64,000 nucleotides of DNA from Streptomyces mobaraensis NBRC 13819 = DSM 40847. GTDB lineage: Bacteria; Actinomycetota; Actinomycetes; Streptomycetales; Streptomycetaceae. Of this stretch, positions 1-8,872 are shown piece by piece. Location of the stretch: assembly GCF_017916255.1 (NCBI RefSeq), contig NZ_CP072827.1, forward strand, positions 6,287,501 to 6,351,500. The letters are read 5' to 3'. The notes under the pieces are model-generated. The model saw only the letters and a program-made list of their open reading frames with translations, was not told the DNA's origin and did no database searches. The translations under genes and the position numbers were made by a program. The stretch's first letter is position 1. Every line of letters starts with the position of its first letter.

Positions 1-1346
1 GACACGGCGCCGCGCAGCGACACGTCCAGGCCGGGCAGCTCCTGCGAGGCGAACGCGGAGGCGGAGTACACCGAGGCGCCCGCCTCGGAGACCATCACCT
101 TGGTGAGGCCCAGCTCCGGGTGACGGCCGATCAGGTCGGCGGCCAGCCGGTCCGTCTCCCGGGAGGCCGTGCCGTTGCCGATGGCGACGAGCTCCACCCC
201 GTGCTCCTTGGCGAGCCGGGCGAGGGTGGCCAGGGAGGCGTCCCACTTGTTCTGCGGGACGTGCGGGTAGATGGTCTCCGTGGCCGCGACCTTGCCGGTG
301 GCGTCGACGACGGCGACCTTCACGCCCGTACGGAAGCCCGGGTCGAGGCCCATCGTGGCGCGGGTGCCGGCCGGGGCGGCGAGCAGCAGATCGCGCAGGT
401 TGGCGGCGAAGACGCGGACCGCCTCGTCCTCGGCGGCCTGGCGCAGCCGCAGCCTCAGGTCGATGCCGAGGTGGACGAGGATGCGGGTGCGCCAGGCCCA
501 GCGGACCGTGTCCGCCAGCCACTTGTCGCCCGGCCGCCCCCGGTCGGCCACGCCGAACCGGCGGGCGACGGCCTGCTCGTACGCGCTCGGGCCCGCCGCC
601 GCCTCACCGGCCGGCTCCGGCTCCAGGACGAGGTCGAGCACCTCTTCCTTCTCGCCGCGCAGCATGGCGAGCACCCGGTGCGAGGGCAGCTCGGTGAACG
701 GCTCGGCGAAGTCGAAGTAGTCGGCGAACTTGGCGCCCGCCTCCTCCTTCCCCGACCGCACCTTGGCGACCAGCCGGCCCCGCGTCCACATCCGCTCGCG
801 CAGCTCGCCGATCAGGTCCGCGTCCTCCGCGAACCGCTCGGTGAGGATCGCCCGGGCGCCCTCCAGCGCGGCGGCCGGGTCGGCGACGCCCTTGTCCGCG
901 TCGACGAAGGCGGCGGCAGCGGCGAGCGGCTCGACGCCCGGGTCGGACAACAGCCCCTCGGCCAGCGGTTCGAGCCCCGCCTCGCGCGCGATCTGGGCCT
1001 TCGTCCGCCGCTTGGGCTTGAACGGCAGGTAGATGTCCTCCAGCCGGGCCTTGGAGTCGGCCTCGCGGATCCGCGCCTCCAGCGCGGCGTCCAGCTTGCC
1101 CTGCGAGCGCACCGACTCCAGGACGGCGGTCCGCCGCTCCTCCAGCTCCCGCAGGTAGCGCAGCCGCTCCTCCAGGGTGCGCAGCTGGGCGTCGTCCAGC
1201 GCGCCGGTCGCCTCCTTGCGGTAGCGGGCGACGAACGGCACGGTCGCCCCGCCGTCGAGCAAGTCGACGGCCGCCTTCACCTGCCGCTCCTGTACGCCGA
1301 GCTCCTCGGCGATCCTGCCTTCGACCGACGTACCGGTTGCCGTCAC
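1..1346 (-). CDS. tex: Tex-type RNA-binding transcriptional accessory protein (3' part outside window)
   Basis: About 448 N-terminal residues of a Tex/YhgF-family nucleic-acid-binding protein are present; the family is usually about 770-800 aa. The start of the protein reads EGRIAEELGVQERQV and is followed by the typical VPFVARYRKEATGALDD stretch and the KPKRRTKAQIAREAGLEPLA helix-hairpin region. A YqgF/RNase H-like segment (MGLDPGFRTGVKVAVVDATG) lies near residue 345. The HhH and S1 domains would lie beyond base 1. I place the start at GTG 1346, seven bases after a GGAG; an in-frame ATG at 1367 lacks a good ribosome site. Tex is a conserved cytoplasmic protein with transcript-related roles in other bacteria. 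Family certain, start moderately sure. Confidence 0.93.
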   Translation of the reverse strand, partial: MTATGTSVEGRIAEELGVQERQVKAAVDLLDGGATVPFVARYRKEATGALDDAQLRTLEERLRYLRELEERRTAVLESVRSQGKLDAALEARIREADSKARLEDIYLPFKPKRRTKAQIAREAGLEPLAEGLLSDPGVEPLAAAAAFVDADKGVADPAAALEGARAILTERFAEDADLIGELRERMWTRGRLVAKVRSGKEEAGAKFADYFDFAEPFTELPSHRVLAMLRGEKEEVLDLVLEPEPAGEAAAGPSAYEQAVARRFGVADRGRPGDKWLADTVRWAWRTRILVHLGIDLRLRLRQAAEDEAVRVFAANLRDLLLAAPAGTRATMGLDPGFRTGVKVAVVDATGKVAATETIYPHVPQNKWDASLATLARLAKEHGVELVAIGNGTASRETDRLAADLIGRHPELGLTKVMVSEAGASVYSASAFASQELPGLDVSLRGAV

Positions 1347-1429
1347 GATCACGCTCCGCTTTCTCATCTCGGACTGCGCTTCGCATTGTGGCAGGTGCCT
1401 CGGACAACGCGGGCCGCGCCGCCCCCGGC

Positions 1430-2320
1430 TCAGCTCTCGGCGGAGCCGCCCGTCGCGCGCGGGGCGCCCGTGGGGGACCCTCCGGCGGCGGCGATCCGGG
1501 CGGCCAGGCCCTCGGCCAGCTCCGTCAGCCGCTCTGTCCCCTCCGGGCCCAGGTGCTCCCACGGCCCGGCGTCCAGCCGGTCGGTGGCCTCCTCCACGTC
1601 CCGGCGCAGCGCCGCGCCCGCCGGGGTGAGCGTCCCGTCGGCGGTGAACAGTCCGCGCTCGCGCAGCCGCCGCGCGCCCCCCTCCAGCTCCTCCGCGCTC
1701 CACCCGCGGGTGCGCAGCAGCCGCCGGGACAGTGCACTGCCCTCCCGCCCGGCCGCATGGCTGACCAGCGCCTCGACGGGGTCCAGCCCGGCGCCGGCCA
1801 GCGCCGCCAGGTGACCGCCGCCGCGGTGCTCGCGGAGCATGGTCGCCGCGTGCCACAGGGCCAAGTGCGGGGCGTCGGGGACGGGCTGGTCCGCCTGGGC
1901 GGCGTACAGCGGCCGCGACGCGCGCTCGCCCGCCTCCGCCGCGCGCAGCGCGAGCTCCGCGGCCTCGGCGATCTCCGGCGAGGCGACGGCCTCGTCCCCG
2001 AATATCCGGCGCAGGGCCGCGTCGCAGGCCCGCAGCCGCGCGGTCACCGCCTCCTCCGGCGTCACCCGCTCCCACGCCACGGGGACATGACGGGCCACCA
2101 GCTCGTGCTTGAACACGTGGAACGCCGCCGTCACCGCACCCGCGCCGACCCGTCCCATGGCGCCGGCCCGCTCGGCGAAGTACCGGGCGTGGCCGTCCTC
2201 CACCCCGAACGCGGCGAACTCCCGGGCGGTCTCGGGAGTGAAGTACGTGAAGACGTGTATGCCTTCGAGGACACGCTGACAACGGCGGCCGGCGGAAAGA
2301 AGAGAGGAAGGAATGGTCAT
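1430..2320 (-). CDS. SCO6745-family helix-turn-helix protein
   Basis: A 296-aa cytoplasmic protein starting MTIPSSLLSAGRRCQRVLEG at ATG 2320 behind a purine-rich AAGGAA-like site. The N-terminal half (ARYFAERAGAMGRVG, AAFHVFKHELVARHVP) and the MarR/winged-helix-like C-terminal part (RLRERGLFTADGTLTPAGAALR) resemble the actinobacterial SCO6745 / SalK-like family, which I recognise from memory. The C-terminal wing suggests DNA binding, but the target and ligand are unknown. It is a single gene 62 bases upstream of an oppositely regulated lipid-type enzyme and has no obvious operon partner. No signal peptide or membrane segment is seen. Confidence 0.75.
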   Translation of the reverse strand: MTIPSSLLSAGRRCQRVLEGIHVFTYFTPETAREFAAFGVEDGHARYFAERAGAMGRVGAGAVTAAFHVFKHELVARHVPVAWERVTPEEAVTARLRACDAALRRIFGDEAVASPEIAEAAELALRAAEAGERASRPLYAAQADQPVPDAPHLALWHAATMLREHRGGGHLAALAGAGLDPVEALVSHAAGREGSALSRRLLRTRGWSAEELEGGARRLRERGLFTADGTLTPAGAALRRDVEEATDRLDAGPWEHLGPEGTERLTELAEGLAARIAAAGGSPTGAPRATGGSAES

Positions 2321-2397
2321 GTCCGCACGGTAGGTGGCGGACCGGCCCGCACGGAAGACAGGGAGGTCCGGGGCCGCGGGCTGGGCGTGACGTCCCG

Positions 2398-3180
2398 TCA
2401 CTCCCGGCCCGGCGCCGCCGGAACCGGCACGCTCCAGGTGAACCGGGGCTCCCTGCGCTCCAGGAACGCCGTCACCCCCTCCGCCAGGTCGGCGCTCGCG
2501 TGCCCGAGTTGCGCCCAGTGGGCGACGCGCTCCGCCGGTACCGGCTCGGGACGGGTGAACTCCTTGGCCGCGGCCTGGGTGAGCTGGGAGCGCGAGGCGA
2601 GCAGCCGGGCGAACCCGGTGACCCGGGCGTCCAGTTCGTCCGGCGCCCACACCTCGTCCACCAGGCCGGTGCGCAGCGCCCGTTCGGTGTCGATGAGTTC
2701 GGCGGAGTACAGCAGGTAGCGGGCGGCGGCCGGGCCGATCAGGCCGGTGAGCCGGCGGGTGGACGAGGCCGCGTAGACGACGCCCAGCCGGGCCGGGGTG
2801 ACGCCGAAGAGGGCGCCCTCGGCGGCGAACCGGAGGTCGCAGGCGACGGCGAGCTGGCAGCCGCCGCCGACGCAGTGGCCGCGCACGGCCGCGAGCGTCG
2901 GTTTGGGGAAGGCGGCCAGTGCCTCCTCGGCGGCGACGGCCAGGTCGCGCGGGTCGCCCTCGCCGCCCGCGGTGAGGGAGGCGATGTCGGCGCCCGCGCA
3001 GAAGGTGTCGCCCTCGCCGGTGAGCACCAGGACCCGTACGTCCGGGTCCGCGGCGCAGCGCTCCAGCAGCGGGGGGAGCGCCCGCCACATGGCGGGTGTC
3101 ATGGCGTTCCGCTTGGCGGGGTGGGCGATGCGGATCGTCGCCGTGCCGCCGGCGACGTCCAGGTGCAGTGCGGGCTCCAT
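2398..3180 (-). CDS. Enoyl-CoA hydratase/isomerase family protein
   Basis: A 260-aa crotonase-fold protein. Family marks are HPAKRNAMTPAMW near residue 20, GEGDTFCAGADIASL (first oxyanion-hole segment), GHCVGGGCQLAVACDLRFA (second oxyanion-hole segment), and a C-terminal helix with EGVTAFLERREPRF. The glutamates that catalyse hydration in classical crotonases are not both obvious: the positions after GGGCQLA and ARLG are not clear Glu. It may therefore be an isomerase, a hydrolase or an uncharacterised crotonase. I choose ATG 3180 (MEPALHLDV); a TTG 24 bases upstream is less likely. The reaction on a CoA thioester follows from the fold; the substrate is unknown. Confidence 0.9.
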   Translation of the reverse strand: MEPALHLDVAGGTATIRIAHPAKRNAMTPAMWRALPPLLERCAADPDVRVLVLTGEGDTFCAGADIASLTAGGEGDPRDLAVAAEEALAAFPKPTLAAVRGHCVGGGCQLAVACDLRFAAEGALFGVTPARLGVVYAASSTRRLTGLIGPAAARYLLYSAELIDTERALRTGLVDEVWAPDELDARVTGFARLLASRSQLTQAAAKEFTRPEPVPAERVAHWAQLGHASADLAEGVTAFLERREPRFTWSVPVPAAPGRE

Positions 3181-3408
3181 GCGACGGATGCTAACCGGTG
3201 CCAACCGGACGGCCGGGGCGGTCCGCCGCGGATCGCTCGGGGGACCGGCGAAGCGACCTGGTCCGGAGCGTTCCGCGAACGACGATCAGGGCAGCCAGGA
3301 ACAGTCGCGAGAGTGACTGCGGCATACGCACGCGATCAAATAGCGTCGATTGGCGGCGACTTCTGATCAGCTGTCCGCGCGGACTGTGGTCTTCCCAACA
3401 CTCGTCGT

Positions 3409-3999
3409 GTGCGGTGGAGCCACGGCGAGGGGTTGGTATCGGACATGGAGATCGTCGGGAGCGTCCCGCCCGAGCCGGGCCAGGCCCCGCCGCCCGCGGC
3501 GCCCCGCGAGCCGGCCGGCCCCGCAGGCCGCCCCGTGCGGCAGGGCCGCTGGCGGTTCACCGCCCCCGCGCTCCCCACCTCCGTGCCCCGCGCCCGGCAC
3601 GGCGTCCGCGACCTGATGCGCCGTCAGAAGGTGCCGCTCGGCGCCGACCTGCTGGACGGCCTGCTGCTGATCGTCTCCGAACTGGTCACCAACGCCGTCC
3701 AGCACGCCGCCCTGCTCTCCCCGGAACTCACCGTCGAGGTCTCCGTCGGCCCGGCGGAGGTGCGGGTGGCCGTCGAGGACGGCCACCCCTACCGGCCCCG
3801 CCCGCTGGTGCCCGACGAGGAGCGGATCGGCGGCCGGGGGCTGCTGCTGGTGCAGGCCGTGGTGGACGAGGCCGGCGGCAGCTACGACGTCGAGCACACC
3901 GCGGGCGGCGGCAAGGTCGTCTGGGCCGTCCTGCCCCTCACCGCCGCGCCCGCCCCTCCCCGCGCCGCCGGCCCTACCAGCCCGCCCCGGCCCCGATGA
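3409..3999 (+). CDS. ATP-binding protein, RsbW/SpoIIAB-like HATPase fold
   Basis: A small soluble protein with a proline-rich leader of about 60 residues and then an anti-sigma/histidine-kinase-type ATPase domain. The N box is LIVSELVTNAVQHA, the G1-like box is VEDGHPYRP and the G2 box is GGRGLLLVQAVVDEAGG. Such stand-alone HATPase proteins are abundant in Streptomyces. They are thought to act as anti-sigma or switching kinases, but no cognate sigma factor or antagonist is adjacent. Start is ambiguous: GTG 3409 keeps the WSHGEG leader, while ATG 3445 follows a GAGGGG at a long distance. Its 3' end overlaps the convergent idi gene by 26 bases. Confidence 0.85.
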   Translation: MRWSHGEGLVSDMEIVGSVPPEPGQAPPPAAPREPAGPAGRPVRQGRWRFTAPALPTSVPRARHGVRDLMRRQKVPLGADLLDGLLLIVSELVTNAVQHAALLSPELTVEVSVGPAEVRVAVEDGHPYRPRPLVPDEERIGGRGLLLVQAVVDEAGGSYDVEHTAGGGKVVWAVLPLTAAPAPPRAAGPTSPPRPR

Positions 4000-4585
4000 C
4001 CTCGCGGACGGCCGGCCGCGCCGTGTCCAGCACCGTCATGAACCACGCCGAGAACGTCACCTCGGACATCAGCTTCTCCAGCTCGGCGGGGGTCACATAG
4101 GCGTACTCCTCCACCTCCTCCGGATCCGGCTCCGGCGTGGCCCGCACGGTGCCGACGAAGAGGTGGTTGTACTCCTGCTCCACCAGCCCCGACAGCGGGT
4201 CCGGGTGGTTGTAGCGCACCGTGCCCGCCTCCCGCAGCAACTCGGGGGCCAGGCCCAGCTCCTCCGCCGTACGCCGGGCCGCCGCCACGAACGGCAGTTC
4301 GCCAGGGTACGGGTGCCCGCAGCAGGTGTTGGACCACACGCCGGGGGAGTGGTACTTGCCCAGGGCCCGGCGCTGGAGCAGCAGCCGCCCCTGTGCGTCG
4401 AAGAGGAAGACCGAGAAGGCGCGGTGCAGCCGGCCGGGGGCGAGGTGCGCGGAGACCTTCTCGGCGGTCCCGATGGTTCTGCCGTCCTCGTCGACCAGCT
4501 CAAGCATGATCGGTTCAGCGGCTTCGGGGGAGGCGGGGGCCGCGGCGGAATCGGCGGAGCGGCCCTCGGCTGATGTGATCGGCAT
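3974..4585 (-). CDS. idi: Isopentenyl-diphosphate delta-isomerase, type 1 (Nudix)
   Basis: Interconverts IPP and DMAPP in the cytoplasm, feeding all isoprenoid synthesis including the hopanoid operon 10 kb away. The 203-aa protein shows the type 1 signatures: SNTCCGHPYPGE with the catalytic cysteine, the metal-binding RLHRAFSVFLFD segment, a Nudix-like AARRTAEELGLA and the downstream acidic EPDPEEVEEY containing the catalytic/metal glutamates. WFMTVL lies near the C-terminus. ATG 4585 (MPITSAEG) is preferred over a TTG further upstream. Convergent with the ATP-binding gene, sharing 26 bases. Gene content matches, from memory, the idi location in S. coelicolor. Confidence 0.97.
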   Translation of the reverse strand: MPITSAEGRSADSAAAPASPEAAEPIMLELVDEDGRTIGTAEKVSAHLAPGRLHRAFSVFLFDAQGRLLLQRRALGKYHSPGVWSNTCCGHPYPGELPFVAAARRTAEELGLAPELLREAGTVRYNHPDPLSGLVEQEYNHLFVGTVRATPEPDPEEVEEYAYVTPAELEKLMSEVTFSAWFMTVLDTARPAVREVIGAGAGW

Positions 4586-4688
4586 TGACCATCCTCGGGT
4601 GTCGGTCTTGGCCCTCAAGTCTGCCCCACGGCGACCGGCGCGGAACGCGGGGACCGGAGGGAAACGGAAGCGCGCGGGCGAGCGCGGA

Positions 4689-5630
4689 TCAGTGGCAGAG
4701 CCGCGCCTCGCGCTCCGCGTACCCGCCCGGTTCCAGCTGGAAGGTGCAGTGCTCGACGGCGAAGTGCTGCCCCAGGCACCCCTGGAGGTCCCGCAGCATC
4801 CGCTCGTGCCCGGCCGAGTCCAGCGCCTCCCGGTCCACCACCACGTGCGCCGACAGCACCGGCATCCCCGAGGTGATCGTCCAGACGTGCAGGTCGTGCA
4901 GGCCGGTGACCCCCGGCAGGGCCGTGATGTGCGCCCGGACCTCGTCCATGTCCACGTCCCGGGGCGCGGCCTCCAGCAGCACGTCCAGCGCCTCGCGCAG
5001 CAGCTTCAGCGTCCGGGGCACGATCATCAGCCCGATCAGCAGCGAGGCCACCGGGTCGGCCCGGGTCCAGCCCGTGGCCATGATCACCAGGGCGGAGATC
5101 ACCACGGCCAGCGACCCCAGCGCGTCCGAGAGGACCTCCAGGAACGCCCCGCGCACGTTCAGGCTCTCCTTCTGCCCGCGCATCAGCAGGGACAGCGAGA
5201 TCAGGTTGGCGACCACGCCCACCAGGCCGAACACCACTGTCGTCCCGCCCGGCACCTCCGTCGGCGCGGCCAGCCGCTGGACCGCCTCTAAGAGGATGTA
5301 GCCGCCGACGCCGAGCAGCAGCAGGCAGTTCAGCACCGCCGCCAGGATCTCGGCGCGCGCGTAGCCGTAGGTGCGCCGGCCGCCGCTCGGCCGGTTGGCG
5401 AAGTGGATCGCGACCAGCGCCATCCCGACGCCCACCGCGTCCGTCGCCATGTGGCCGGCGTCGGCGAGCAGCGCCAGCGAACCGGTCAGCGCCGTGCCGA
5501 CGATCTCCGCGACCAGCACCGAGAGCGTGATGCCCAGGGCGATCCGCAGCCGCCCCCGGTAGGCCGCCGCCGCGGTGCCGGTCGGCGGGGGCCCGCCGTG
5601 CGCGTGGCCGTGGTCGTGCCCTGCACCCAT
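4689..5630 (-). CDS. Cation diffusion facilitator (CzcD/ZitB-like) efflux transporter
   Basis: A 313-aa inner-membrane protein of the CDF family, expected to exchange Zn2+ or related divalent ions for protons. A His-rich N-terminus (GHDHGHAHGG) precedes about six hydrophobic segments. Transport-site motifs are LLADAGHMATDAVGVGMAL in TM2 and LEVLSDALGSLAVV in TM5, which supply the HD/DxxxD-type metal ligands. A cytoplasmic C-terminal ferredoxin-like domain follows (DEVRAHITALPGVTGLHDLHVW). ATG 5630 starts at the His-rich leader. The metal specificity cannot be read reliably, but the His/Asp arrangement favours zinc. No regulator is adjacent. Confidence 0.95.
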   Translation of the reverse strand: MGAGHDHGHAHGGPPPTGTAAAAYRGRLRIALGITLSVLVAEIVGTALTGSLALLADAGHMATDAVGVGMALVAIHFANRPSGGRRTYGYARAEILAAVLNCLLLLGVGGYILLEAVQRLAAPTEVPGGTTVVFGLVGVVANLISLSLLMRGQKESLNVRGAFLEVLSDALGSLAVVISALVIMATGWTRADPVASLLIGLMIVPRTLKLLREALDVLLEAAPRDVDMDEVRAHITALPGVTGLHDLHVWTITSGMPVLSAHVVVDREALDSAGHERMLRDLQGCLGQHFAVEHCTFQLEPGGYAEREARLCH

Positions 5631-5784
5631 GAACGCCGCCTCCCGCGTACCGGTCCCCGGCGGCGGGTGCCGCCCGGCTCCTCAGTGAACTACGGGCGGG
5701 GGGCCCTGGGCAACGCGACACCGAACACCGTTGTCATCCCCGCTGACCTGCGAGGATTCCACCGGATCGAGGGACGTTCCGGGT

Positions 5785-6771
5785 TCAGTCGGCGGACGCG
5801 TCCGGGTGCCGCAGCCGCCAGCCCTCCCAGGCCGAGACGACCATGCTCCGCACGTCGTGGCGCGGGCTCCAGCCGAGGGTCCGGGTGATCAGGTCGTTGG
5901 CGGCGACGACCCGGGCCGGGTCGCCCGGCCGGCGCGGGCCCGTCTCGGGCGTCAGGTCCGGGCGGCCGGTGACCTCCCCGACCAGCTGGGCCATCTCGCG
6001 CACGGACACCCCGTGCCCGGTGCCCACGTTCAGCGTCAGGTCGCCCGCCTCCGGGCGCTCCGCCAGCCGGCGGGCCGCGGCCAGGTGCGCGGTGGCCAGG
6101 TCCTCGATGTGGATGTAGTCGCGGACGCAGGTGCCGTCCGGGGTGGCGTAGTCGTCCCCGAAGATCCGCGGGCGCTCGCCCCGGGTGATCCGGTCGAACA
6201 TCATCGGGATGATGTTGAACACACCGGTGTCCGCCAGCTCCGGCCGGGCCGCGCCCGCCACGTTGAAGTAGCGCAGGCAGGCGGTGGACAGCCCGTGCGC
6301 CGCGCCCACCGCCCGGACCAGCCACTCGCCGGCCAGCTTGGTCTCCCCGTAGGGGTTGATCGGCAGGCACGGCGTCGCCTCGGTGACGAGATCGACGTCC
6401 GGCATCCCGTAGACGGCCGCGGAGGAGGAGAAGACGAAGCTCCGCACGCCGGCCGCGACGACGGCCTCCAGCAGCACGGTCAGCCCGTGCACGTTCTCCC
6501 GGTAGTACAGCAGCGGCCGCTCGACCGACTCCCCGACCTGCTTCTTGGCCGCGAGGTGCACCACACCGGTCACCCCGTGCTCCTTCAGCGCCCGGTCCAC
6601 GGTCTCCCGGTCCAGGACCGAGCCGCGCACCAGGGGGACGCCGTCGGGCAGCCGCGCCGCGTCACCGCTGGACAGGTCGTCCAGGACGGCCACCCGCTCG
6701 CCGGCCTCCGTCATCGCCCGCGCCACATGGGCCCCGATGTACCCGGCCCCACCTGTGATCAGCCACGTCAT
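5785..6771 (-). CDS. galE: UDP-glucose 4-epimerase
   Basis: A 328-aa extended short-chain dehydrogenase. The NAD-binding glycine motif TGGAGYIGAHVARAM is at the very N-terminus, followed by VVHLAAKKQVGES, the catalytic Ser region FSSSAAVYG, and the YGETK catalytic Tyr/Lys pair. The GalE-type RYFNVAGA and CVRDYIHIEDLA segments complete the match. It probably interconverts UDP-glucose and UDP-galactose, supplying sugars for surface glycans; the polymer operon starting 260 bases away in the opposite direction makes this link plausible. ATG 6771 is the first possible start. The length equals that of the family. Confidence 0.95.
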   Translation of the reverse strand: MTWLITGGAGYIGAHVARAMTEAGERVAVLDDLSSGDAARLPDGVPLVRGSVLDRETVDRALKEHGVTGVVHLAAKKQVGESVERPLLYYRENVHGLTVLLEAVVAAGVRSFVFSSSAAVYGMPDVDLVTEATPCLPINPYGETKLAGEWLVRAVGAAHGLSTACLRYFNVAGAARPELADTGVFNIIPMMFDRITRGERPRIFGDDYATPDGTCVRDYIHIEDLATAHLAAARRLAERPEAGDLTLNVGTGHGVSVREMAQLVGEVTGRPDLTPETGPRRPGDPARVVAANDLITRTLGWSPRHDVRSMVVSAWEGWRLRHPDASAD

Positions 6772-6892
6772 GACGGCACCCTAGACCAGTCCGGGCGCCC
6801 CGCCGCCGCGCGCCGGGCCGGGCCCGGGCGGGCCGGGAACCACCGCGGCGCCCCGGACGTCCTCCTCGTGAGGCCCGGCCCGCACCCGGCGG

Positions 6893-6921
6893 TGAACGGC
6901 GGCTTCCAGTGATCCGATAGC
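6893..6921 (+). promoter_or_regulatory. Candidate promoter for the surface-polymer operon
   Basis: TGAACG (6893-6898) and GATAGC (6916-6921) are separated by 17 bases in the 262-base gap between divergent galE and the operon that starts at 7034. The -35 is a poor match to consensus, so this is only a candidate. Confidence 0.3.
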
Positions 6922-7033
6922 CTCTGCCGACGTGCCGCTCGCCACCGACGCCGGGGCCCCCGCGCGGCACCACCGCTGCCCGGACACCTGCGGACCCGAG
7001 GCGGCCAGGCACGCTTCCAAGGAGTGAGTTCGT

Positions 7034-8872
7034 CTGTCGACCGCCATCCTCACCGGTTTGCCGCCCGTCGGCTCCTCCCTGGAGGGCGACCTGCGGTCCC
7101 TGGGCTTCGACGTGCGCGTGGCGGCCGACGCCGCGGAGGTGTCCGCCGCACTGGCGGCCGCCCCGGCGAACGCCCGGCTCGCCCTCGTCGACCACCGCTT
7201 CGTCGGGCACCTCCACAGCCTCCGGCTCGCGCTGACCGACCCCCGCTTCCCCGCCGCCGCGGTGCACGGCGCCCTCACGGTGCAGCCCGAGGCGCGGGCC
7301 GCGCTGCGGGACGTCGTCGCGCTCGCCGACGGCCGGCACCGGGTGGGCGCCCACGTCGGCTTCCCGGCCGCGCCGGCCTCCCCGCTCGACGTCCTGCCGG
7401 ACGCCCTGGCCGCCGGCCTGGAGGCGCACGGCGTCGCCGTGCACCGCCCCGAGCTGGGCGTCCTCGTCGCCGACGTCCCCCCGGACGCCCCGGCCCGGGC
7501 GCACGCCCAGGCGGCCGTCGCGGCCACCGACGACGAGGCGGTCCGGCTGCGGAACGCGGTGAAGTCCCGTGACGGCTTCTTCACCACCTTCTGCATCAGC
7601 CCGTACTCCCGCTACATCGCCCGCTGGTGCGCCCGGCGCGGATTCACCCCTAATCAGGTGACGACCGCTTCGTTGTTGACGGCGCTGATCGCGGCGGGCT
7701 GCGCGGCGACCGGCACCCGCCCCGGGTTCGTCGCCGCCGGCCTGCTGCTGCTCTTCTCGTTCGTCCTGGACTGCACCGACGGGCAGCTCGCCCGCTACTC
7801 GCTCCAGTACTCCACGCTCGGCGCCTGGCTCGACGCCACCTTCGACCGGGCCAAGGAGTACGCCTACTACGCGGGCCTGGCGCTGGGCGCCGCCCGCGGC
7901 GGTGAGGACGTCTGGGCGCTGGCGCTCGGCGCGATGGTCCTCCAGACCTGCCGGCACGTCGTCGACTTCGCGTTCAACGAGGCCAATCACGACGCCACGG
8001 CGAACACCAGTCCGACCGCCGCGCTCTCCGGGAAGCTGGACAGCGTCGGCTGGACGGTCTGGGCCCGCCGCATGATCATCCTGCCGATCGGCGAGCGCTG
8101 GGCGCTGATAGCCGTCCTCACGGCGCTCACCACCCCGCGCGTCGTCTTCGTCGTGCTCCTGATCGGCTGCGCCTTCGCCGCCTGCTACACCACCGCGGGC
8201 CGCGTCCTGCGCTCAGTGACTCGCAAGGCCCGCCGCACCGACCGCGCCGCCCGCGCGCTGTACGAGCTCACCGACTCCGGCCCGATCGCCGAGACCGCCG
8301 CCCGCGTCACCCGCGTCAAGGGCGCCGTGACCGTCCCGCTGCTGGGCCTCGTGGCCACCGCGGCGCTGCTGGTCCCGCTGCTGGTCAAGCCCTTCGGCAG
8401 CCCTCTGGGCGTCGCCGGCGCCGCGGTCTACGCGATCTTGGCCGGCCTCGCGGTCGCGACTCCTTCCAAGGACCCCCTCAAGGGCCCCCTCGACTGGCTG
8501 CTCCCGCCCGTCCTCCGGGCCGCCGAATACCTGGCGATCCTGATCCTGGCCGCCCGCTCGGACGCCGCCGGAGCGCTTCCCGCGGCGTTCGGACTGGTCG
8601 CCGCGGTCGCCTACCATCACTACGACACGGTGTACCGCATCCGCGGCGGCACCGGCGCGCCCCCGCACTGGCTGGTCCGGATGATCGGCGGCCACGAGGG
8701 ACGGGCGCTGGCGGTCACCGTCGCCGCCGTCCTGTGGCAGGGCCAAGGCTTCACGATCGCGCTGACGGCCCTCGCGGCCGGCATCGCCCTCGCGGTGCTC
8801 ATCGAGAGCATCCGCTTCTGGGTGTCCTCCGGGGCGCCCGCAGTACACGACGAAACAGGAGAACCCGCATGA
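7034..8872 (+). CDS. CDP-alcohol phosphatidyltransferase with N-terminal DUF5941-like domain
   Basis: A 612-aa protein. Residues 1 to about 180 form a soluble domain of unknown function (it begins STAILTGLPPVGSSLEGDL). Next comes a CDP-OH-P transferase core with the complete motif DCTDGQLAR, G and D-x3-D (GAWLDATFD) around residue 255. Several membrane helices then occupy the C-terminal half, where lone hydrophobic stretches such as VTVPLLGLVATAALLVPLLV are visible. It should transfer a phospho-alcohol from CDP-alcohol to an acceptor at the membrane. An in-frame stop sits at 7025, and the best Shine-Dalgarno (AAGGAG, 7019-7024) is nine bases before CTG 7034, so a CTG start is most likely; TTG 7058 is the alternative. 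First gene of the operon. Confidence 0.85.
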   Translation: MSTAILTGLPPVGSSLEGDLRSLGFDVRVAADAAEVSAALAAAPANARLALVDHRFVGHLHSLRLALTDPRFPAAAVHGALTVQPEARAALRDVVALADGRHRVGAHVGFPAAPASPLDVLPDALAAGLEAHGVAVHRPELGVLVADVPPDAPARAHAQAAVAATDDEAVRLRNAVKSRDGFFTTFCISPYSRYIARWCARRGFTPNQVTTASLLTALIAAGCAATGTRPGFVAAGLLLLFSFVLDCTDGQLARYSLQYSTLGAWLDATFDRAKEYAYYAGLALGAARGGEDVWALALGAMVLQTCRHVVDFAFNEANHDATANTSPTAALSGKLDSVGWTVWARRMIILPIGERWALIAVLTALTTPRVVFVVLLIGCAFAACYTTAGRVLRSVTRKARRTDRAARALYELTDSGPIAETAARVTRVKGAVTVPLLGLVATAALLVPLLVKPFGSPLGVAGAAVYAILAGLAVATPSKDPLKGPLDWLLPPVLRAAEYLAILILAARSDAAGALPAAFGLVAAVAYHHYDTVYRIRGGTGAPPHWLVRMIGGHEGRALAVTVAAVLWQGQGFTIALTALAAGIALAVLIESIRFWVSSGAPAVHDETGEPA

